From Pelagibius sp964472095 (GTDB lineage: Bacteria > Pseudomonadota > Alphaproteobacteria > Kiloniellales > Kiloniellaceae), in NCBI GenBank assembly GCA_964472095.1, contig CAYYIV010000016.1, forward strand, positions 1 to 64,000: 64,000 nucleotides of DNA, in the 5' to 3' direction. Positions 35,753 through 44,210 of this stretch are shown piece by piece. Numbering within the stretch: position 1 is the stretch's first letter; every line of letters starts with the position of its first letter. A program made the translations under genes and the position numbers. The notes beneath the pieces were generated by a model. The model was not told where the DNA came from. It was given only the letters and a program-made list of their open reading frames with translations, and searched no databases.

Positions 35753-36927
35753 GCGGGTGCCGTCCCGCCTGCCGGCCCGCCGCCCTGGTCCTCGCCCTCC
35801 TCGATGGCGTCGCCCTCCTCGCGCGGGGCCATCGGCAGCATCATGCGGAACAGCGTGCGCCGCGGCTGGCTGTCGAACTCGATGACGCCGCCGTGGTCGC
35901 CGACGATCTTGGCGACCAGTGCCAGGCCCAGGCCGCTGCCGCCTGCCTTGGTGCTGACGAAGGGATCGAAGAGGTGCGGCTGCAGGTCCTCCGGGATGCC
36001 GGGGCCATTGTCCTGGATCAGCACCGCGAGCGGCAGGTCGACACGGCTGCCGCTGCCGGGAATGGCGAGGCGCACACCCTGCTGGTAGCGCGTCGACAGG
36101 GTGATCTCGCCGCCCTCCTTCGGCACCGCCTCGGCGGCGTTCTTCACCAGGTTGAGGATCGCCTGGATCAGCAGGTCGCGGTTGCCGTAGACCGGCGGCA
36201 GCGAGGGGTCGTAGCTCTCGATGAACCGCACGTTGCGGGCAAAGCCGTTCTCGGCCAGGCGCCGCACGCGCTCCAGCACCACATGGATGTTGACCGGCTC
36301 GCGGGCCAGCGGCTGGGTATCGGAGAACATCTCCATGCGATCGACCAGGGCGACGATCCGGTCGGCCTCTTCGCAGATCAGGCGGGTCAGCTGGTGGTCG
36401 TCCGGGCTGGCGTTCTGTTCCAGCAGCTGGGCCGCGCCGCGGATGCCCGACAGCGGGTTCTTCACCTCGTGCGCCAGCATGGCGGCCATCGCCGTCACCG
36501 AGCGCGCCGCATTGCGGTGCACCAGCTGATGATCGATCTTGCGCGCGATCGTACGCTCATGGATGGAGACCACCACGCTGCCCGGGCGGTCGCTCAGCGC
36601 GGCGGCATCGATCGACACGAAATGCGAACCGATCTTGGGGCTGGAGATGGTGACGCCGTACTCCGAAACCGAATAGCTGCCTTCGCGGACCTGGCGGATC
36701 AGGGCGAAGATCGGCCCGTCCTCCGGCAGCATGTCGTTCAGCGGCCGCCCTACCAGGTTGGTGGTCGAGGAATCGAAGAATTGCTCGGCGGCCTGGTTCA
36801 CGAAGGAAATGCGGTCCTCGTCGTCGACCACGAAGAGCGGCACCGAGAGCGCGGCCAGGATGGAGGACTGGTCCGGCGGGCCGCTGCGCACCGGCCGGCG
36901 GGCGAAGAGATCGGAAACCCTGGTCAT
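35749..36927 (-). CDS. ntrB: Nitrogen regulation sensor kinase NtrB
   Basis: A 392-residue cytosolic kinase/phosphatase controlled by PII proteins. PAS domain (ILAALSVPLFVVDDEDRISFVNQ, residues about 20-125), H-box with His153 in MLAHEVKNPLSGIRGAAQLLE, N-box NLVKNAAEAV and G-boxes DNGPGIPEDL and GGSGLGLALVAKI. No membrane helices, as expected. The ATG at 36927 shares one base with the dusB stop (TGATG), so dusB and ntrB are coupled; the longer frame upstream is dusB read out of frame. The acidic Glu/Gly/Pro-rich tail is species-specific. Confidence 0.97.
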
Positions 36928-37925
36928 CACGCAGCTTCCTTCTCGAGCGCCGGCGCGAAGAGCGTCCGGATCATGTCTTTCACGCGGGCGGGATCGTCCT
37001 CGCGGTTCATGCCGGCGCGGAAATCCGCCGCACCGGCGATTCCCCGGGCGTACCAGCCGAGGTGCTTGCGCGCGACCCGCACGCCATTGTGTCGCCCGTA
37101 GAGGGTCAGCAGATCCTCGTAGTGCTCGAGCATAACCGTGACCTGCCGGTCGAGCGACGGCTCCGGCGTGCGGCTGCCGTCGCGCAGGTAGTCGACGACC
37201 TGGCGCAGGAACCACGGACGTCCGTAGGCGCCTCGGCCGATCATCACGCCGTCGGCGCCGGAGCATTGCAACGCCTCGGCGGCGTCCTCCAGCGTTACGA
37301 TGTCGCCGTTGACGACGACCGGCAGCGACACGGCTTCCTTCACCTCGCGCACGAAATGCCAGTCCGCGGTGCCGGCATACTTCTGGCAGCGGGTGCGGCC
37401 GTGCACCGTAAGCATCTTTATGCCGCTGTCTTCGGCGATGCGGGCGACCGCCGGTGCGTTGCGGTGCTCCAGGCTCCAGCCGGTGCGCATCTTTACGGTG
37501 ACCGGAATCGCGACCGCCTTCACCACCGCTGCCATGATCGCGCCGGCGAGGCACTCGTCCTGCATGATGGCCGAGCCGCAGGCCTGGTTGGTCACCTTCT
37601 TCGCCGGGCAGCCGAAATTGATGTCGATGACCGCGGCACCGCGATCCTGGTTCAGCCGGGCGGCCTCGGCCATGACCTCGGGATCGCGGCCGGCCAGCTG
37701 CACCGAGAGCGGAAACTCCGCCGCGCAATCGCCGGACATCTTGCGGGATTCCTTCACCGACTCGCGCATCTGCCGGATCATCGCATTGCTGGCGATCATC
37801 TCGGACACCACGAGGCCGACGCCGAAATCCCTGACCAGCCGGCGGAACGGCTGGTCGGTCACACCGGACATCGGCGCCAGGATGACCGGCGCCGGCAACT
37901 CAAGCTTGCCGATGGCAATGCCCAT
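36927..37925 (-). CDS. dusB: tRNA-dihydrouridine synthase DusB (NifR3)
   Basis: A 332-residue flavoenzyme that reduces uridine in the tRNA D-loop. FMN-binding opening ILAPMSGVTDQPFRRL (15-30), catalytic Cys106 in NFGCPAKKV and the KMRTGW segment are present. The dusB(nifR3)-ntrB-ntrC order is a classic alphaproteobacterial arrangement. The ATG at 37925 follows GGAAAGAGAG; the frame opening at 38045 has no family similarity before it. Confidence 0.95.
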   Translation of the reverse strand: MGIAIGKLELPAPVILAPMSGVTDQPFRRLVRDFGVGLVVSEMIASNAMIRQMRESVKESRKMSGDCAAEFPLSVQLAGRDPEVMAEAARLNQDRGAAVIDINFGCPAKKVTNQACGSAIMQDECLAGAIMAAVVKAVAIPVTVKMRTGWSLEHRNAPAVARIAEDSGIKMLTVHGRTRCQKYAGTADWHFVREVKEAVSLPVVVNGDIVTLEDAAEALQCSGADGVMIGRGAYGRPWFLRQVVDYLRDGSRTPEPSLDRQVTVMLEHYEDLLTLYGRHNGVRVARKHLGWYARGIAGAADFRAGMNREDDPARVKDMIRTLFAPALEKEAA

Positions 37926-38189
37926 CGCTTCTCTCTTTCCCCGCGCCGCCACAAGCTTCGCCGACGTGCCGGCGACCGGCCAGGCACGGCCGAGGTTCAC
38001 ATTGCAGGAGGCGCACAACCCCATCCGAAGGCGGGATTCATGCACAATATTTGGGCGCTGTCACGAAGCATTGCCCGTTTCCGCGCAGCCCTTTGCCGGC
38101 TCTGCACGAAAAACGGGCATTCTAGACCAGGGATCTTTCGCCAGGTTGAGGGAGCACGCCATTGAACCCGCTATGCGTCAATTTCCCCC

Positions 38190-38993
38190 TTAGGAAAGCA
38201 GGAAATCAGTGACGAACTTGACCCCTGGATAGGCCAGGCTGAGCAGCAGGTAGGCCAAGAGCACAACCCGCGCGGCGCGACGCCCGCGCAGGCCGCGACG
38301 GTAGTGCAGCAGCAGCAGGACGCCGATCACCAGGAACGCCAGCAGCGCCAGCAGCGTCTTGTGGCTCAGCATGAAGAACTCACCGGAAGTGACGTAAAGT
38401 TCTGAGATTCCGGTGGCGATACCGATGCCCAGGATGACCTCGGATGCGGCCAGCAGGCGGACCTCCAGGCGCTCCGCGTCGGCCACCGAGGGCAGCAGGC
38501 GGGTGAAGGCGTTAGGGCTGCGCCGCTTGAGCGCGCGTTCCTGCAGGACGACCGCGGCGCTGGCCACGGCGGCGATGGTGCAGAGGCCGTAGGTCGCCAC
38601 CGAGACGGTAATGTGGACGACCAGCCAGCTGTCTGGCGTGCCGCCGGGCAGCGGCTCCGGCTGGACCAGCGGGCCGAAGGCCGTGGCCAGGGCGCCGAGC
38701 ACCAGCAGATAGGGCAGCAACAGCGGCGTCAGGCGGGCGGCCTCGCGCTGCCACAGCACCACCAGGCCGAAGAGCGCCAGGGACACCGCGACGGCGAGCC
38801 ACAGGGTCGTCGGCAGCCCGGTCAGCCATCGGGCCCCGAGGGAGACGACGCTGAGCACCGAAGCACCGGCCAGTGCGGCACCGAGCAGCAGCCAGAACAG
38901 GCCATCGGCGCGCGTGGCTTGCCGCAGGAAGGGCAGCAGCGTGGCCGGCAGCAGGGCGGCCAGGGCGGAGAGCGACAGAACCACGATATTCAT
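38190..38993 (-). CDS. CcsA/HemX-like cytochrome c assembly family membrane protein
   Basis: A 267-residue inner-membrane protein with about eight helices. The central WLVVHITVSVATYGLCTIAAVASAAVVLQERALKRR and the late FFMLSHKTLLALLAFLVIGVLLLLHYRRGLRGRRAARVVLLAYLLL are typical of the CcsA/YpjD (HemX-like) family, with conserved His residues after helices as haem ligands. The Trp-rich WWD motif of true CcsA haem lyases is absent, so a stand-alone HemX/YpjD role is more likely. No other cytochrome maturation genes adjoin it. It is divergent from ispDF across a repeat element. Confidence 0.82.
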   Translation of the reverse strand: MNIVVLSLSALAALLPATLLPFLRQATRADGLFWLLLGAALAGASVLSVVSLGARWLTGLPTTLWLAVAVSLALFGLVVLWQREAARLTPLLLPYLLVLGALATAFGPLVQPEPLPGGTPDSWLVVHITVSVATYGLCTIAAVASAAVVLQERALKRRSPNAFTRLLPSVADAERLEVRLLAASEVILGIGIATGISELYVTSGEFFMLSHKTLLALLAFLVIGVLLLLHYRRGLRGRRAARVVLLAYLLLSLAYPGVKFVTDFLLS

Positions 38994-39035
38994 GCCGCCC
39001 TATATATCACCTCTTGGCCGCGCCACCAGGGGCCT

Positions 39036-39174
39036 CGAGATCGGATCGCAGTCAGACGGAATCACTCAGTGGTTCCGTCTGACTGCGTGAATCCGATCTA
39101 ATTCAACGGGTAGAGCAGATTCACACGGTCGAAGGATCGCCGAAGGCGATTCCATGCGACCGTGATCTGCTCTA
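39036..39174. repeat. Double-hairpin, MITE-like intergenic element
   Basis: Two large adjacent hairpins. First: arms GCAGTCAGACGGAA (39048-39061) and TTCCGTCTGACTGC (39073-39086), extended by AGATCGGAT (39038-39046) pairing with ATCCGATCT (39091-39099). Second: AGAGCAGAT plus CACGGTCG (39112-39131, a three-base bulge) pairing with 39157-39173, with an inner GGATCGCC/GGCGATTCC hairpin. Such compact paired inverted repeats between genes look like a non-coding mobile or processed element. It ends 45 bases before the ispDF start and contributes no coding frame. Confidence 0.75.
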
Positions 39175-39218
39175 GGCTCGCGGCCTTGAGTTCGCAACGC
39201 AGCGCGGAGTCCCGCACT

Positions 39219-40379
39219 TTGACCAAGACAGCTGCGCTGGTCGTCGCCGCCGGGCGCGGGCAGCGCTTCGGCGGCAGCCTGCCCAAGCAATACGCGACCC
39301 TGGCCGGCGTTCCCCTGCTGCGCCACACCCTGCAGGCTTTCGTGGCCCATCCGGCCATTGCCGAGGTGCGCGCGGTGATCCATCCGGACGACCGCCCGTT
39401 GTACGACACGGCGGCCGCGGGCCTCGATCTGGCCGCGCCGGTGGCCGGCGGACGCAACCGCCAGGAGTCCGTGCTGCGCGGCCTGGAAAGCCTGGAAAGC
39501 GCGGCGCCGGCGCAGGTGCTGATCCATGACGGCGCCCGCCCCTTCGTTTCCGCGGCGGTCATCGACCGCATCGTCGCCGCCCTCGCCGCGGGCCCCGGCG
39601 CTATTGCGGCGCTGCCGGTAGTCGATACCCTGAAACAAGGCGACAACGGGCTGATCGCCGGCACCCGAGACCGCGCCGGCCTGTGGGGCGCGCAGACGCC
39701 CCAGGGCTTCCGCTTTGCGGAGATCCTGGCGGCGCACCGGGCCGCGGCGGGCGAGGAACTGACGGACGATGCTGCCGTGGCCGAGCGGGCCGGGCTGGCG
39801 GTGGCTTTGGTGGAGGGCAGCCTGGAGAACATGAAGGTGACCTCGCAGGACGACCTGCGCACGGCGGAGCGCTGGCTGCGCGGCGCGCAAGAGGAAACCC
39901 GCGTCGGCCAAGGCTTCGACGTGCACGCTTTCGGGCCCGGCGACCACGTGACGCTCTGCGGCCTGCGCATCGACCACGACGCCGGCCTGGTCGGCCACTC
40001 GGACGCCGACGTCGGGCTCCATGCCCTCACCGACGCCATCCTCGGCGCCCTCGGCGCCGGCGACATCGGCAACCACTTCCCGCCCAGCGATCCGCAGTGG
40101 AAAGGCGCCGATTCCGGCAAGTTCCTGGTGCACGCCCGCGACCTGGTGGCGGCGCGCGGCGGCCGCCTGCTGCACCTCGACGTCACCCTGATCTGCGAGG
40201 CGCCGAAGATCGGGCCGCACCGCGCGGCCATGGTGGCCCGCATCGCCGGGCTGCTCGACCTGCCGGCCGAAAGGGTCAGCGTGAAGGCGACCACCACCGA
40301 GAAGCTCGGGTTCACCGGGCGCGGCGAAGGCATCGCCGCCCAGGCGGTGGCAACCATCGCCCTGCCCCAGACGTTCTAG
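39219..40379 (+). CDS. ispDF: Bifunctional IspD/IspF isoprenoid enzyme
   Basis: A 386-residue fusion for the MEP pathway: IspD (CDP-ME synthesis, residues 1-225) with AALVVAAGRGQRFGG, KQY near 23-25 and IHDGARPFV; IspF (cyclodiphosphate synthase, 228-386) with RVGQGFDVHAF (D234, H236) and HSDADVGLHALTDAI. The fusion is typical of alphaproteobacteria. The start is a TTG at 39219, nine bases after GGAG; a GTG at 39162 in frame lies inside the repeat element and would add unlike residues. It begins an operon with pgpA, the CinA-family gene and a CPBP protease. Confidence 0.96.
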   Translation: MTKTAALVVAAGRGQRFGGSLPKQYATLAGVPLLRHTLQAFVAHPAIAEVRAVIHPDDRPLYDTAAAGLDLAAPVAGGRNRQESVLRGLESLESAAPAQVLIHDGARPFVSAAVIDRIVAALAAGPGAIAALPVVDTLKQGDNGLIAGTRDRAGLWGAQTPQGFRFAEILAAHRAAAGEELTDDAAVAERAGLAVALVEGSLENMKVTSQDDLRTAERWLRGAQEETRVGQGFDVHAFGPGDHVTLCGLRIDHDAGLVGHSDADVGLHALTDAILGALGAGDIGNHFPPSDPQWKGADSGKFLVHARDLVAARGGRLLHLDVTLICEAPKIGPHRAAMVARIAGLLDLPAERVSVKATTTEKLGFTGRGEGIAAQAVATIALPQTF

Positions 40380-40383
40380 GCCC

Positions 40384-40860
40384 ATGTCCGTTCCCTCCCC
40401 CTGGCTCCCCTCCTCGCTGCTCGCGACCTGGTTCGGCGCCGGCCTGCTGCCCTGGGCGCCGGGCACCTGGGGCTCGCTGGCGGCGCTGCCCTTCGGCGTC
40501 GGCCTGTTCTGGCTGTCGGGGCCGATCGGCCTGCTGGTCGCCACCGTGGCGGTCTTCGCCCTCGGCCTCTGGGCCGCCCACAGCTACGAGCAGGTGCTCG
40601 CCGTCAAGGACCCGGGCGTCATCGTCATCGACGAGGTCGCCGGCCAGTGGCTGGCCCTGATTCCCGCCGGGCTCAACCCGGTCGGCGTCCTCCTTGCCTT
40701 TCTGTTCTTCCGCGTCTTCGACGTCGTCAAGCCCTGGCCGGTGGGCTGGGCCGACCGCCACCTGAAGGGGTCCTTCGGCATCATGGCCGACGACATCATC
40801 GCCGGCCTCTACGCCGCCGCCGCCGTCTACGCCATCCTGTGGTTCTGGGAAAAGGCCTGA
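40384..40860 (+). CDS. pgpA: Phosphatidylglycerophosphatase A
   Basis: A 158-residue inner-membrane enzyme removing the phosphate of phosphatidylglycerophosphate to give phosphatidylglycerol. Family motifs: TWFGAGLLPWAPGTWGSLAALP near the start, VIDEVAGQWLAL (metal site) and FRVFDVVKPWPVGWADRHLKGSFGIMADDIIAG. About four helices. It begins four bases after ispDF and its stop shares one base with the next ATG. Confidence 0.95.
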   Translation: MSVPSPWLPSSLLATWFGAGLLPWAPGTWGSLAALPFGVGLFWLSGPIGLLVATVAVFALGLWAAHSYEQVLAVKDPGVIVIDEVAGQWLALIPAGLNPVGVLLAFLFFRVFDVVKPWPVGWADRHLKGSFGIMADDIIAGLYAAAAVYAILWFWEKA

Positions 40861-41351
40861 TGTTCGACGCGCCGCTGCTGCGTCAGGCCGAGGCGTTGCT
40901 GGCTCTCTACCGCAAGGCCGGCAAGCGGATCGCCACCGCGGAGTCCTGCACCGGCGGGCTCATCGCCGGCTGCCTGACGGAGATCGCCGGTTCCTCAGAT
41001 GTGGTCGACCGCGGCTTCGTCACCTACTCCAACGCCGCCAAGACGGAGATGCTGGGCGTCTCCCCGGCGCTGCTCGATCACCCCGGTCCCGGCGCCGTCA
41101 GCGCCGAGGTCGCCGCCGCCATGGCCGAAGGCGCGCTGCGAGCCTCCCAGGCCGACGTGGCCGTCTCGGCGACCGGCATCGCCGGACCCGGCGGCGCCAC
41201 CGAAGGCAAGCCGGTTGGGCTGGTCTACCTCGGCTGTGCGACGCGTGGCGGCACGGCGCAGGCGCGCCGCCACCACTTCCCCGGCGACCGGGCGGCGGTG
41301 CGCCTGGCCACCCTGCGCGAGGCCCTGCGCCTCTTCGAAGAAGTGCTCTGA
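40860..41351 (+). CDS. CinA-family nicotinamide-nucleotide amidohydrolase
   Basis: A 163-residue enzyme matching the C-terminal PncC domain of CinA: GKRIATAESCTGGLIAGCLTEIAGSS, then DRGFVTYSNAAKTEMLGV and ATGIAGPGGATEGKPVGLVYLG. It deamidates NMN in the pyridine nucleotide cycle. The N-terminal MoCF domain of full-length CinA is missing, as in many alphaproteobacteria. The start ATG overlaps the pgpA stop by one base (TGATG), so a coupled operon. Confidence 0.93.
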   Translation: MFDAPLLRQAEALLALYRKAGKRIATAESCTGGLIAGCLTEIAGSSDVVDRGFVTYSNAAKTEMLGVSPALLDHPGPGAVSAEVAAAMAEGALRASQADVAVSATGIAGPGGATEGKPVGLVYLGCATRGGTAQARRHHFPGDRAAVRLATLREALRLFEEVL

Positions 41352-42077
41352 ATGTCGTTCCTGCCGCCGCCTTTGCCGCCCCTGCCGCCGCTGCCGGTGC
41401 GCGCCGGGAACCTGCTGCTGCTGGTGCTCGCCTTCGTCGTCGGCTTTCTCGCCATCGGCCTGCTGGCTTCCCGGCTGTTTCCCGGCGACGCGATCACCGG
41501 CCTGCTGCCGACGCTCGCCCTCTTCGCCGGACAGTCGGTGTTCCTGCTCGCCATCGCCTGGCTGCTGGTGCTGCGGCCCCACCGCCTCCGTCTGGCCGAC
41601 ATCGGCCTCAGGCCGACCTACCGCGCCTGGTACCGCCTTGCGGTCGCCGGCGGCCTGCTCTGCGTGCCGGTCTTCTCCCTGGTGAACCTCGGCTTTCAGA
41701 CACTCTTCGGCGGGCCGATCGAAAACCCGCAGCTGCAGGCGCTGGCGCCCGACGGCTTCAGCTGGACCAGCCTGGTCTCCATGCTGCTGCTGGTCGGCGT
41801 CGTGGTGCCCTTCGTCGAGGAGGTCGTGTTCCGCGGCCTGATCTTCGGCTGGCTGCGCAAGCACCTGCGCTTTGCCTATGCCGCCCCGATCAGCGCGGTC
41901 ATCTTCGCTGTGGTGCACGCCATTCCCGTGCTGATGCCGCCGCTCGCCCTGATGGGGCTGCTGCTGGCCGCGGTGGTCGAGCGCAGCGGCTCGCTGTGGC
42001 CGGCCATCATCCTGCACGGCGTCTTCAACAGCCTGATGACCATCACCTACTACACCGCGCTTGCGGCGGGCGGCTAG
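41352..42077 (+). CDS. CPBP family intramembrane glutamic endopeptidase
   Basis: A 241-residue membrane protein with about seven helices. The CPBP (Abi/Rce1-like) motifs are clear: VEEVVFRGLIFGWLRK (Glu-Glu and Arg), FAVVHAIPVLMP and the C-terminal ILHGVFNSLM. Rce1-type proteases cleave within the membrane; bacterial substrates are mostly unknown. A Pro-rich short N-terminus precedes helix one. The ATG directly follows the stop of the previous gene; its end overlaps a convergent small gene by four bases. Confidence 0.88.
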   Translation: MSFLPPPLPPLPPLPVRAGNLLLLVLAFVVGFLAIGLLASRLFPGDAITGLLPTLALFAGQSVFLLAIAWLLVLRPHRLRLADIGLRPTYRAWYRLAVAGGLLCVPVFSLVNLGFQTLFGGPIENPQLQALAPDGFSWTSLVSMLLLVGVVVPFVEEVVFRGLIFGWLRKHLRFAYAAPISAVIFAVVHAIPVLMPPLALMGLLLAAVVERSGSLWPAIILHGVFNSLMTITYYTALAAGG

Positions 42078-42451
42078 GGAATGTGTGGACCCTCTGCAGC
42101 GACGCGGCTCGGCGCAGGACGCGGCCCAGCAAGGACGAAGCTCGACGGTGGTGGCGGCAAGCCCACCCAGACCCAGACGAGCACCATGACGAGGAATCGC
42201 CACAACGCACGCTTGCGGCGGGTCGGCTCGAAGTCGGCGAGAATCTCCAAAGCGACGCTACGCTGCGAGGCCGGCACGCAGAGCGCGATCCCGCCCAGGG
42301 CGTGGGTCAGATGCCAGTGCATCGTGAGTGTGTACCAGGACTGCGGAAAGGCTCTGACGCCGTAGGACTTGAGCAGGGAGAGCGCCAGCGCCGCCTCCGG
42401 CATGCCGTAGGCCCAGCCGACCGTGACCAGCTCGCACCGCTCCTGCGCCAT
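42074..42451 (-). CDS. Small DUF2007-like protein with C-terminal membrane helix
   Basis: A 125-residue protein. Residues 5-75 follow the DUF2007 (PII-like) pattern: CELVTVGWAYGMPEAALALSLLKSYGVRAFPQSWYTLT then LGGIALCVPASQRSVALEIL, where one copy of a beta-alpha-beta unit reads a partner or ligand. Residues about 82-102 are one membrane helix (WRFLVMVLVWVWVGLPP), then a Pro-rich tail. DUF2007 members are called signal-transducing proteins without proven role. It is the last gene in the PDH/lipoate direction, overlapping the CPBP gene end by four bases. Confidence 0.7.
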   Translation of the reverse strand: MAQERCELVTVGWAYGMPEAALALSLLKSYGVRAFPQSWYTLTMHWHLTHALGGIALCVPASQRSVALEILADFEPTRRKRALWRFLVMVLVWVWVGLPPPPSSFVLAGPRPAPSRVAAEGPHIP

Positions 42452-42515
42452 CGCCGCTGCCCCCTTCCCACCGAATCCACGGCGCCAAGCTTAACACGGC
42501 GCTCTCGGCGAGGCG

Positions 42516-42986
42516 CTAGGGCCTCGCGGAACCCGACGACGGCGCGGCGTCCGGCGCGCCGTAGAGCTGGTTGGCGCGGGTCTCGAAGGCAGTGACCATG
42601 CGGCGCACGGCTTCGTGGAACAGGCTCTCGATGAGCTTCTGCAGCAGCTTCGAGCGGAACTCGAAGTCGACGTAGAAGTCGATCTGACAGCCCTGCGGGT
42701 GCTCCTCGAAGACCCAGTGGTTGTCCAGGTACTTGAAGGGGCCCTCGGCATAGGTCACGTCGATGCGCTGCGCCACGGGATCGGGCTCCACCCGGCTGAT
42801 GAAGCGTTCGCGGAACATCCTGAAGCCGATGATGAGGTCGGCGACGATGAGATCTTGCTCGCGTGTGCGGATGCGCGCGCCCAGGCACCAGGGCAGGAAT
42901 TCCGGATAGCGCTCGATATCAAGCACCAGCTCGTAGAGCTGGTTCGGGCTGTAGGGCAGGACCCGCTTTTCTTTATGGATCGGCAT
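42516..42986 (-). CDS. COQ10/RatA-like START-domain protein, ubiquinone binding
   Basis: A 156-residue lipid-binding protein of the SRPBCC/Coq10 family: PYSPNQLYELVLDIERYPEFLPWC, then GPFKYLDNHWVFEEHPQGCQIDFYVDFEFRSKLLQKLIESLFHEA. Coq10 chaperones ubiquinone to the respiratory chain; the E. coli homologue is misnamed toxin RatA. Placement after lipA is standard in alphaproteobacteria. The C-terminal Ala/Ser/Pro tail is extra. Confidence 0.92.
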   Translation of the reverse strand: MPIHKEKRVLPYSPNQLYELVLDIERYPEFLPWCLGARIRTREQDLIVADLIIGFRMFRERFISRVEPDPVAQRIDVTYAEGPFKYLDNHWVFEEHPQGCQIDFYVDFEFRSKLLQKLIESLFHEAVRRMVTAFETRANQLYGAPDAAPSSGSARP

Positions 42987-43020
42987 GAGGTCAGACTAAG
43001 GGCTACAGGTATCCAGGAGC

Positions 43021-43980
43021 TTAACCGGCGGCGGCCAGCCTGGCCTCGCGGGCGGCGCGCAGCCGGGCGAAGTCGTCGCCGGCATGGTAGGACGAGCGGG
43101 TCAGCGGCGAGGCCGAGACCATGAGAAAGCCCTTGTTGTAGGCCATCGCCTCGTACTGCTTGAACTCCTCCGGCGTGACGAAGCGATCGACCACGTGGTG
43201 TTTGGGGGTCGGCTGCAGGTACTGGCCGATGGTGAGAAAGTCGACCTCGGCCGAGCGCAGGTCGTCCATCACCTGCAGCACCTCGGACTTGCCCTCGCCC
43301 AGGCCGACCATGATGCCGGACTTGGTGAACAACGAGGGGTCGAGGCGCTTCACCTCGTCGAGCAGGCGCAGCGAGTGGAAGTAGCGCGCGCCCGGGCGCA
43401 CCTCGCCGTAGAGCCGCGGCACGGTCTCCAGGTTATGGTTGAAAACATCCGGCCGGGCGGCGACCACCACCTCCAGGGCACCCGGCTTGCGCAGGAAGTC
43501 CGGCGTCAGGATTTCGATGGTGGTCCCCGGCGCCGCCTCCCGGGTCGCCCGGATCACCTGGGCGAAATGCTCGGCGCCGCCGTCGGGCAGGTCGTCGCGG
43601 TCGACCGAGGTGATGACCACGTGCTTCAGGCCCAGCTTGGCGACGGCTGCGGCCACGTTGGTCGGCTCGAAGGGATCGAGGGCGCCCGGCTTGCCGGTCG
43701 CCACGTTGCAGAAGCTGCAGGCCCGCGTGCAGATGCTACCCATGATCATCATGGTGGCATGGCGCTGGGCCCAGCACTCACCGATGTTCGGGCAGGCCGC
43801 CTCCTCGCAGACCGTGTGGAGGCCATGCGCCTTCACGATCTCGCGGGTCGCGTGGTACTCGCGCGAGACCGGCGCCTTCACCCGGATCCAGGCCGGCTTG
43901 CGCTTGACCTCCTGGTCCGGCTTGTGGGCCTTCTCAGGATGGCGGACCCGCGGGGCGGCGGTAGTGATCTTCTCAGTCAT
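43021..43980 (-). CDS. lipA: Lipoyl synthase
   Basis: A 319-residue radical SAM enzyme that inserts two sulphurs into octanoyl groups on lipoyl domains. The auxiliary cluster cysteines are C58, C63 and C69 (CEEAACPNIGEC) and the radical-SAM cluster C84, C88 and C91 (CTRACSFC); the C-terminal SPLTRSSYHAGD segment carries the conserved Arg-Ser-Ser. It supplies lipoate for PdhB and PdhC encoded upstream. Confidence 0.97.
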   Translation of the reverse strand: MTEKITTAAPRVRHPEKAHKPDQEVKRKPAWIRVKAPVSREYHATREIVKAHGLHTVCEEAACPNIGECWAQRHATMMIMGSICTRACSFCNVATGKPGALDPFEPTNVAAAVAKLGLKHVVITSVDRDDLPDGGAEHFAQVIRATREAAPGTTIEILTPDFLRKPGALEVVVAARPDVFNHNLETVPRLYGEVRPGARYFHSLRLLDEVKRLDPSLFTKSGIMVGLGEGKSEVLQVMDDLRSAEVDFLTIGQYLQPTPKHHVVDRFVTPEEFKQYEAMAYNKGFLMVSASPLTRSSYHAGDDFARLRAAREARLAAAG

Positions 43981-44004
43981 CTCACCAGCTTCTTTCGCGC
44001 GGTG

Positions 44005-44196
44005 TCACGGCAACAGCAGCCGCTTGATCAACAGGACGGTGTGAAGAAACACCCAGATCGTCACGCGGACAAGGGGCGCAAAGATGAACTCCCCGACGAC
44101 CTCCCGTTCCAGCCAGGATGGCTTGACGGCCCGGGAACCCGCACATTCCGGTGGCTTCGGCGCCTCAGCCATGTCGCTCACACGGGGACAAACCAC
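44005..44196 (-). CDS. Small single-helix membrane protein between lpdA and lipA
   Basis: Up to 63 residues: a polar, Pro-rich start and one C-terminal membrane helix (FIFAPLVRVTIWVFLHTVLLIKRLLLP). A strong AGGAGG lies four bases before a GTG at 44196, right after the lpdA stop; an ATG at 44172 would make a 55-residue form. The tight spacing in a conserved operon (15 bases after lpdA, 24 before lipA) supports it as real. I recognise no family. Confidence 0.6.
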   Translation of the reverse strand: MVCPRVSDMAEAPKPPECAGSRAVKPSWLEREVVGEFIFAPLVRVTIWVFLHTVLLIKRLLLP

Positions 44197-44210
44197 ACTT
44201 CCTCCTGAAA

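Noticed and set aside
36928..37728. Extended ntrB frame of 659 codons
   Set aside because: The added part is dusB in the wrong frame; the NtrB PAS domain starts right after the ATG at 36927.
40860..41351. Truncated cinA pseudogene
   Set aside because: The C-terminal PncC domain is complete and translationally coupled; short CinA-family amidases are common in alphaproteobacteria.
42516..42986. RatA toxin of a toxin-antitoxin pair
   Set aside because: The RatA name is given to Coq10-type proteins; there is no antitoxin gene and the lipA neighbourhood fits a ubiquinone-binding role.
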